A stretch of 64,000 bases of DNA, taken from contig NZ_JACHJR010000001.1 of NCBI RefSeq assembly GCF_014203705.1, positions 7,812,001 through 7,876,000 of the forward strand, written 5' to 3'. The position numbers and the translations under genes are program-made. Below, in pieces: positions 58,912 through 64,000 of the stretch (the stretch's first letter is position 1; the number at the start of each line of letters is the position of its first letter). The notes under the pieces were generated by a model. It searched no databases. It was not told the origin of the DNA and saw only the letters and a list, made by a program, of their open reading frames with translations. The DNA is from Kitasatospora gansuensis. GTDB lineage: Bacteria; Actinomycetota; Actinomycetes; Streptomycetales; Streptomycetaceae.

Positions 58912-60123
58912 TCAGCTCTCGGCGGGAATGTCGTACACGTGCTCCGGGGTGACGATCGAGGTGACCGCCTTGGCGAAGAGCGTGCTGGGCTCGGAACCGG
59001 CGTGCAGGACATCGGTGTTGAGCAGGATCACCATGGTGGCGTCCTGCTCCGGGAGGTACATCGTCACGCTCTCGTAGCCCGGCAGCGAGCCGTTGTGCCC
59101 GACCCAGCCGTGGTTCCGGAACAGGCCGAGGCCGTACCCGGAGTCGTCGAACCCGGGCACCGGGATGAACTTCTCCCGCTCCGCCTGGGTGGCGGGGGAG
59201 AGCAGGGTGCCGGTGGCGAGCACCTTGGCCCAGCGGTGCAGGTCGTCCAGGTCGGAGATCATCGCGCCCGCGGCCCAGCCCCAGCTCGGGTTCCAGTCCG
59301 TGGCGTCGGCGATCCGGCCGGACAGCGTCTGGTTGGTGTACCCATGCGCGTGCGGCTCCGGGAACTCGGCGCCCTGCGGGAACAGCGTGTGCGGCAGGTG
59401 GGCCGGGCCGGTCACGTTCCGGTGGATGAACTCGGCCAGCGGCAGGCCGCAGAGCTTCTCCACCAGCAGCCCGAGCAGGACGGTGTTGGTGTTGGAGTAC
59501 TGGAACTTCGAGCCGGGGGCGAAGACGTTCGGGTGGTGGAAGGCGTAGGTCAGCAGCTCCGGCGGGGTGAACGGGCGGGTCGGGTCGCTGAGCAGGTCGT
59601 GGACGAAGTCGTCGTCGGCGGTGTACGAGAACAGACCGCTGCGCATCTCAGCCAGCTGACGGATAGTGATGTGTTCCCCGTCGGGTACGCCGTCGAGGTG
59701 GGCGGAGATCGGGTCGTCGAGGCCGACCAGCCCCCGGTCGACGAGTTCCAGCACGGCGGTGACGGTGAAGGTCTTGGTCTCGCTGCCGATCCGCATCCGG
59801 AGGTCGGGCGTCATCGGCTGCCCGGTCGCGGTGTCGGCCACCCCGGCGGTGTGCAGGTAGGTGCCCCGGCCGGGCAGCCGGAGACCGACGATCACGCCGG
59901 GGGTGCCGGTCTCCTGGAGGGTCTGTTCGATCGCCTGGTCGAGGCGCGCCGCGAGGGCGGGGTCGAGCCCATCGGGCGGGCAGTCGTCGGCGTACGCGTC
60001 ACCGGTGAAGACGGCTGCCGACGGTGGCACGGCCTGGGCGGTGGGTGCGGCGAGGGTCAGCGGGACCAGGGCGGAGAGGGCGAGCAGGGCGGTGGCGAGT
60101 CGGCCGGCGGTCGGACGGCGCAT
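58912..60123 (-). CDS. Secreted DD-peptidase-like serine hydrolase
   Basis: A 403-residue exported class C beta-lactamase-fold enzyme. The signal ends near TAQA (about 31). The catalytic Ser-x-x-Lys is in GSETKTF (near 98) and YxN is in YSNTN, while HNGSLPGY replaces the KTG motif as HxG. The pattern matches Streptomyces D-alanyl-D-alanine carboxypeptidase/esterase enzymes (R61-like) more than true beta-lactamases. ATG at 60123 follows GGAAGGG. Likely trims peptidoglycan stem peptides or hydrolyses small esters. Confidence 0.92.
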   Translation of the reverse strand: MRRPTAGRLATALLALSALVPLTLAAPTAQAVPPSAAVFTGDAYADDCPPDGLDPALAARLDQAIEQTLQETGTPGVIVGLRLPGRGTYLHTAGVADTATGQPMTPDLRMRIGSETKTFTVTAVLELVDRGLVGLDDPISAHLDGVPDGEHITIRQLAEMRSGLFSYTADDDFVHDLLSDPTRPFTPPELLTYAFHHPNVFAPGSKFQYSNTNTVLLGLLVEKLCGLPLAEFIHRNVTGPAHLPHTLFPQGAEFPEPHAHGYTNQTLSGRIADATDWNPSWGWAAGAMISDLDDLHRWAKVLATGTLLSPATQAEREKFIPVPGFDDSGYGLGLFRNHGWVGHNGSLPGYESVTMYLPEQDATMVILLNTDVLHAGSEPSTLFAKAVTSIVTPEHVYDIPAES

Positions 60124-60354
60124 GGCGGGACATCCCTTCCGGGGGTGGGGAGGACCTTGCTCGGTCAAGGTCACCACCCCGCCCGGCCCCGGGCCGCCGG
60201 GCCCGCCGCACCGCTCGGCGAGTCCACCCGTACGGTCCCGGCCCGCCGCCGGGTGGCGCTGCCGCGCCGAGCGGTTCGGCCCGGCGCACCCTGGAGGGAG
60301 GGAAGGCCCGGCCGGGCCGGGCCGTCACGGACGGACTCCGGAGGTGTTGGGACC

Positions 60355-60603
60355 ATGGCGAAGTTCATGGATGTGCACCAGAACATGGTGGGGATCACGG
60401 CGGAGGAGCTCCGCGCGGCCCACATGGCGGATCTCGCCATCGAGGGCGACGAGAGCGTGCACTTCGAGCAGGCGTGGGCGGACCCGGAGGCGGGCGTCGT
60501 GTACTGCCTGTCCGAGGCGCCGTCCAGGGAAGCGGTCCAGCGGATCCACGAGCGGACCGGGCACCCGGCCGACGAGATTCACCCGGTGCCGCTGATCGTC
60601 TGA
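60355..60603 (+). CDS. SCO4226-like DUF4242 nickel-binding protein
   Basis: An 82-residue ferredoxin-like protein nearly collinear with S. coelicolor SCO4226, a dimeric nickel-binding protein: FMDVHQNMVGIT, HFEQAWADPEAGVVYCLSEAP and TGHPADEIHPVPL are diagnostic. The conserved Cys and His residues would hold the metal. ATG at 60355 follows GGAGGT. Convergent with the ABM gene. Its physiological role is not established. Confidence 0.92.
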   Translation: MAKFMDVHQNMVGITAEELRAAHMADLAIEGDESVHFEQAWADPEAGVVYCLSEAPSREAVQRIHERTGHPADEIHPVPLIV

Positions 60604-60624
60604 GTGCGTGAGACGGTCGGGCCG

Positions 60625-60927
60625 TCAGGCCACGGGCTTCGGGCTGAGCATCACGATCTCGGCCGGGCCCGCGCGGAACGCCTTGTTGGCGGCGTCCGCC
60701 GCGACCATGTGGGCCGAGGCGTCGTGCTGCCGCAGGGCCTCCGCCGACGCCCACTCCTCGAGCAGGACGAAGCGGTCCGGGTCGTCGTTCACGGTGTGCA
60801 GGTCGTACTGCAGGCAACCCGGTTCGGCCCGAACCACCGGTGCCAGCGCGGTGAATGCGGCGATCTGCTCGGCACCCCGGCCGGGCTGGGTGGTGATGTG
60901 GACGATGACGCGCAGGCTGTTCGACAT
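60625..60927 (-). CDS. Antibiotic-biosynthesis-monooxygenase-like protein
   Basis: A 100-residue ABM/ferredoxin-like dimeric protein: VIVHITTQPGRGAEQIAAFTALAPVVRAEPGCLQYDLH and FVLLEEWASAEALRQH are the family landmarks. Members include quinone-forming anthrone oxygenases and YgiN-type quinol monooxygenases. TAGGTT lies 6 nt before ATG with no ribosome site, so a leaderless transcript is likely. Housekeeping-type rather than tied to a cluster. Confidence 0.9.
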   Translation of the reverse strand: MSNSLRVIVHITTQPGRGAEQIAAFTALAPVVRAEPGCLQYDLHTVNDDPDRFVLLEEWASAEALRQHDASAHMVAADAANKAFRAGPAEIVMLSPKPVA

Positions 60928-60954
60928 GCGGTGAACCTAGCAAGTACGCACCGG

Positions 60955-60976
60955 GCCCGGGCCACAGGGCCCGGGC
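60955..60976 (-). terminator. Terminator after narK
   Basis: A 9-bp GC stem (60955-60963 with 60968-60976) and 4-nt loop begin about 31 bp past the narK stop. Confidence 0.55.
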
Positions 60977-61007
60977 TGTCGGCGGTCGATCGGTCAGTCG
61001 GTCGGGT

Positions 61008-62429
61008 TCAGCTGGGGGACTCGGCGCCGCGGCGGGCGTAGTACCACCAGGCGACCGCGATGCAGCTGAGGTAGAAGGCGACGAATCCCCACATCGCGCT
61101 GGTGACGGCGAAGTTGGCGAACATGGCCGGGATGAAGAAGAACCCGTAGGCGGCGATCGCGGCGGTGAAGCCGGTGACGGCCCCGGACTCCATCTCGGCC
61201 TGCTTGAGGGCCTGGTCGTGCGCGGCCGTGCCCTCGGTGAGGCCCTTCAGGTGCTGGGCCCGGAAGATCACCGGGATCTGCCGGAAGGTCGAGCCGTTGC
61301 CGATGCCGGAGAAGAAGAACGCGGCCAGGAAGCAGGCGAAGAAGCCGTAGAACGAGCCTTCGTTGCCGCCGGTGGGCAGGAAGTTGATGACCCCGACGAT
61401 GGACGCGGCCATCCCGACGAAGGACAGTACGGTGACCCGCGCGCCGCCGAGCTTGTCGGCGATCCAGCCGCCGGCCCACCGGGCGAGGGCGCCGAGGGCG
61501 GGGCCCATCCAGGCGTAGGTGGCGACCGAGTAGGCCGGGAAGGTGGTCTTGATCAGCAGGGGCAGCGCGGCGGCGAAGCCGATGAAGGAACCGAAGGTGC
61601 CGACGTAGAGCCAGGTCATCAGCCAGGTGTGCTTGCGCCGGAAGATGACGCGCTGCCGGCTGAAGGGGGTGGAGGCGACCTTGAGGTCGTTCTGGCCGAA
61701 CCAGCTCACCAGCGCGAGGACGATCAGCACCGGGATCCACACGAAGGCGGCGTTCTGCAGGTAGACCGGTGTGCCGTCGGCCTTGTGCTGGGCCGAGCCG
61801 ATGGCGAGCATCGAGGAGGTGATCAGCACCGGGGTGAGCAGCTGGACGACCGAGACGCCGAGGTTGCCGAGGCCGCCGTTGATGCCGGTCGCGTTGCCCT
61901 TCTCCCGCTTCGGGAAGAAGAACCCGATGTTGGCGAGCGAGGAGGAGAAGTTCGCGCCGCCGAAGCCGCAGAGGGCGGCGATCACGGCCAGTACGCCGAA
62001 CGGGGTCGAGGTGTCCTGGATGGCGATGCCGAGCCAGAGCAGCGGGAGGACCAGGACGGCGGTGGAGATCGCGGTGAAGCGGCGCTGGCCGATCCTGGGG
62101 CCGAGGAAGGTGTAGAAGATCCGGGCCGTGCCGCCGGTGAGACCGGGGATGGCGGTCAGCCAGAACAGCTGCGAGGTGGAGATGTCGAAGCCGACGTCCT
62201 TGAGGTTGGTCGCGGTGACCGACCAGACCTGCCAGACCACGAAGGCCACCAGCAGGGCCGGTACCGCGATCCACAGGTTCCGGGTGGCGACGCGTCTGCC
62301 GACCGACTTCCAGAAGACCTCGTCCTCCGGCTCCCACACCGTGACGGTGCGGCCGGGCCGGTAGTCCTCCGGGTCGGATACGGAGCCGCCTGCGGGCGGC
62401 TGCGAGGCGCGCTGGAGCGTGGAACTCAT
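61008..62429 (-). CDS. narK: NarK-type nitrate/nitrite transporter
   Basis: A 473-residue major facilitator with twelve helices. The nitrate signature is present in GFGGANFSSSLANIGFFFPKREKGNATGINGGLGNLGVS (helix 5 with the Gly-rich NarK motif), and a second Gly-rich region occurs in helix 11. RNLWIAVPALLVAFVVWQVWS is helix 1. It probably exchanges nitrite for nitrate. ATG at 62429 follows AGGGGAAG. No narGHJI or nas genes lie in the window. The upstream region contains an imperfect palindrome (62636-62664). Confidence 0.93.
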   Translation of the reverse strand: MSSTLQRASQPPAGGSVSDPEDYRPGRTVTVWEPEDEVFWKSVGRRVATRNLWIAVPALLVAFVVWQVWSVTATNLKDVGFDISTSQLFWLTAIPGLTGGTARIFYTFLGPRIGQRRFTAISTAVLVLPLLWLGIAIQDTSTPFGVLAVIAALCGFGGANFSSSLANIGFFFPKREKGNATGINGGLGNLGVSVVQLLTPVLITSSMLAIGSAQHKADGTPVYLQNAAFVWIPVLIVLALVSWFGQNDLKVASTPFSRQRVIFRRKHTWLMTWLYVGTFGSFIGFAAALPLLIKTTFPAYSVATYAWMGPALGALARWAGGWIADKLGGARVTVLSFVGMAASIVGVINFLPTGGNEGSFYGFFACFLAAFFFSGIGNGSTFRQIPVIFRAQHLKGLTEGTAAHDQALKQAEMESGAVTGFTAAIAAYGFFFIPAMFANFAVTSAMWGFVAFYLSCIAVAWWYYARRGAESPS

Positions 62430-62635
62430 GGTGCTTCCCCTGCTGTTGAGACGGAGCGCCTGCCGGCCGGGCGGAGGACGCCCGCGCAGGTCCCGATGTC
62501 TCCACAGTGCTCCTTTAACCAGGGCTTACCGAGAGTCCAACGCCACCTCCGGGCCGGCCGAAAGTCCCGCCGGACGGCCGCCCCGGAGCGAGGGAGCGGC
62601 GTAGCGGTCGGCGCCTGAGCGGAATGTGAGCCTCC

Positions 62636-62664
62636 GTAAGTTCCGTTCCGGATGCGGAAGTTAC
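62636..62664. promoter_or_regulatory. Imperfect palindrome upstream of the monooxygenase remnant
   Basis: GTAAGTTCCG and CGGAAGTTAC are inverted with one mismatch and a 9-bp spacer, 22 bp before the remnant's ATG. It may be an operator for that gene or for narK. Confidence 0.4.
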
Positions 62665-62685
62665 TGACTCGCAGGTATTTTATGG

Positions 62686-63222
62686 ATGATCATCGGGTGC
62701 GAGGATGCGGATGATCACATACCCGGCGCCGGAATCGCCGGTACGGCGGCGGCGTACTGGCCGCACCGGCACGGCTTCGAGCCGACCGTGGTGGAGCGGG
62801 CGGGCGGGATCCGGGAGGGCGACTACAAGGTCGACATCCGCGGCGCCGCCCTGGACGTGGTGACCCGGATGGGGCTGCGGGAGCAGATCCGCGCGCAGCG
62901 CACCGCCGTACGCACCGGCTCGATCGTCGACGCCGCCGGGAAGCGGGTGGCCGCGATCGACGGGGACACCTTCGGCGGCCGACAGGCGCAGGACGCCGGG
63001 CTGGCCGGGTACGAGCGGGAGCTGCGCCCGTTCGTCGCGGTGAACCAGAAGCTCGGCTCGGCCAACATCAAGCGGATGGTGCTGCGCAGCGCGGGCCAGG
63101 TCCGGATGTCGATGACGATGCTGCGGCTGATCAACCGCCTGCCCGGCAAGGACCGGCTGATGGCGAAGACGATGGAGCCCATCCACAAGGCTGCCGCCGC
63201 CATCGTGCTCAAGGAGTACTGA
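62686..63222 (+). pseudogene. Internally deleted FAD-dependent monooxygenase
   Basis: A 178-residue remnant. The N-terminal FAD fold is recognisable (PGAGIAGTAAAYWPHRHGFEPTVVERA, then GDYKVDIRGAALDVVTRMGL). After DGDTFGGRQAQDA (about 62990) the sequence jumps in frame to the C-terminal end of the same family (GYERELRPFVAVNQKLGSANIKR...VLKEY), so roughly 200 residues, including the DG and GD motifs, are missing. Normal members have about 400 residues. It cannot bind FAD properly. Convergent with the ion-channel gene. Confidence 0.8.
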
Positions 63223-63229
63223 GCGCTGC

Positions 63230-64000
63230 TCAGCGCGAGTGGGCGTGGGCGGGCTGCTCCTGCCGGGGTGCCCAGAGGGGCGTGCCGAGCTGGGTCTCCA
63301 TCTCGTCCAGCGCCTGCCGCACCGCGGTGATCCGCAGCCGCAGCTCGTCGGTCGGGTCCGTGACGGCGACCTCGACCGCCGGGCGGGCGGCTTCGGCGGC
63401 CTGGGCGGCCTCGATCTCGCGCGCCTCGTCGAGGGCGTTCAGCACCACCCCGATCAGCACGTTGACCAGGACGAAGGAGCCGAACAGTACGTAGGAGGCG
63501 TAGAACACGATGCTGAACGGCGAGATCTCGAGCCCGGCCCGGACGGACTCGCCGAGCCCGTCCAGCGTCATCAGCAGAAACAGCGTCAGCGAGGCCCGGC
63601 CCAGCGAACCGTAGTGCTCCGGGTCGTACGGGGCGAAGCAGATCCAGCCGACCATCGAGTACACGTACAGCACGAGCGCCCCGACCACCAGGAAGCTCGC
63701 CGTCCCCGGCAGGCTGCGGCCGACCGCCACCAGCAGGACGCGCAGCTGCGGCATGAAGCGCGCCGTGCGCAGTACCCGGGCCAGCCGGAGCAGCCGCAGC
63801 AGGGTGGTGTTCTCACGTAGGAACGGGATGAACGCGGACGAGACCACCAGCAGGTCGAAGACGTTCCACGGGTCGCGGAAGAAGGCCGCGGGCCGGTCCA
63901 GGTGGGCGCCCAGTCGGACCAGCATTTCCAGCGTGAACACCACCAGACAGGCGAACTCGGCCCCGTCGAGGGCCCGGCTGTACGTGCTTGACAGCCCGGG
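63230..64000 (-). CDS. Voltage-gated-type ion channel (ion_trans), N-terminus cut by window edge
   Basis: 256 residues are visible, open to the right edge of the window. Helices S2/S3-S6 of an ion_trans domain can be followed: DPWNVFDLLVVSSAFIP, the Arg-repeat S4 RLLRLARVLRTARFMPQLRVLL, a pore loop TLFLLMTLDGLGES and the S6 helix SYVLFGSFVLVNVLIGVVL. A cytoplasmic coiled coil ends it. Single-repeat bacterial channels are Na+ or Ca2+ selective; the filter here, TLDGLGES, departs from the well-studied TLESWSM. The true start is beyond 64000. Confidence 0.88.
   Translation of the reverse strand, partial: PGLSSTYSRALDGAEFACLVVFTLEMLVRLGAHLDRPAAFFRDPWNVFDLLVVSSAFIPFLRENTTLLRLLRLARVLRTARFMPQLRVLLVAVGRSLPGTASFLVVGALVLYVYSMVGWICFAPYDPEHYGSLGRASLTLFLLMTLDGLGESVRAGLEISPFSIVFYASYVLFGSFVLVNVLIGVVLNALDEAREIEAAQAAEAARPAVEVAVTDPTDELRLRITAVRQALDEMETQLGTPLWAPRQEQPAHAHSR

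Overview
The window is high-GC actinomycete chromosome, most likely Streptomyces or Kitasatospora. Pointers are strong GC3 bias, frequent GTG/TTG starts, GTGA/ATGA start-stop overlaps, rare TTA (bldA-type) codons confined to regulators, AfsR/SARP, streptophobe, SCO4226-like and FHA-ABC/kinase genes, a CebR operator box, and leaderless-looking promoters.

Region 1 (1-15324) looks like a small, possibly undescribed biosynthetic locus that continues left of the window. Its core is a one-module NRPS (Cy-A-[MT]-PCP) whose adenylation residues read as the cysteine code. It is chained by 4-nt overlaps to a free carrier protein and a type II thioesterase, then a LysE-type exporter. Next to it are a coupled acyl-CoA ligase/crotonase pair, two SDRs, a DUF574-type methyltransferase, three AhpD/carboxymuconolactone-decarboxylase-like paralogues, a LuxR-type regulator and a TTA-containing AraC regulator. 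The simplest reading is a methylated acyl- or aryl-thiazoline made by one module.

Region 2 (15480-25337) holds a coupled FHA-ABC transporter / small protein / Ser-Thr kinase operon, an FAD aromatic hydroxylase, a large AfsR-type regulator and a secreted SGNH esterase.

Region 3 (25442-40341) carries a second TTA-containing AraC regulator, several secreted or membrane proteins (I36 inhibitor-like, lipoprotein, streptophobe, DUF6777-like, trypsin-like protease), an ion-channel-like protein, an amino-acid permease, a MITE-like foldback element at 35922-36089, a phosphoesterase/MFS/PD40 operon, and a Cys-rich protein with an internal duplication.

Region 4 (40549-48933) has tRNA-Cys(GCA), an OmpR-type two-component system with two small exported proteins, a MerR/thioredoxin pair, a NarL-type two-component system preceded by a perfect 18-bp palindrome, and a frameshifted gene.

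Region 5 (49024-64000) is mixed accessory content: a blasticidin-S-deaminase-like enzyme, a 2OG-oxygenase-like protein, a polysaccharide deacetylase, an LLM-oxidoreductase/TetR pair, an FAD oxidoreductase, a CebR-boxed GH5-FN3-CBM2 cellulase, PP2C, a DD-peptidase-like hydrolase, SCO4226-like and ABM proteins, NarK, an internally deleted monooxygenase pseudogene and a truncated ion channel at the right edge. No CRISPR array, rRNA, integrase or intact insertion sequence was seen.
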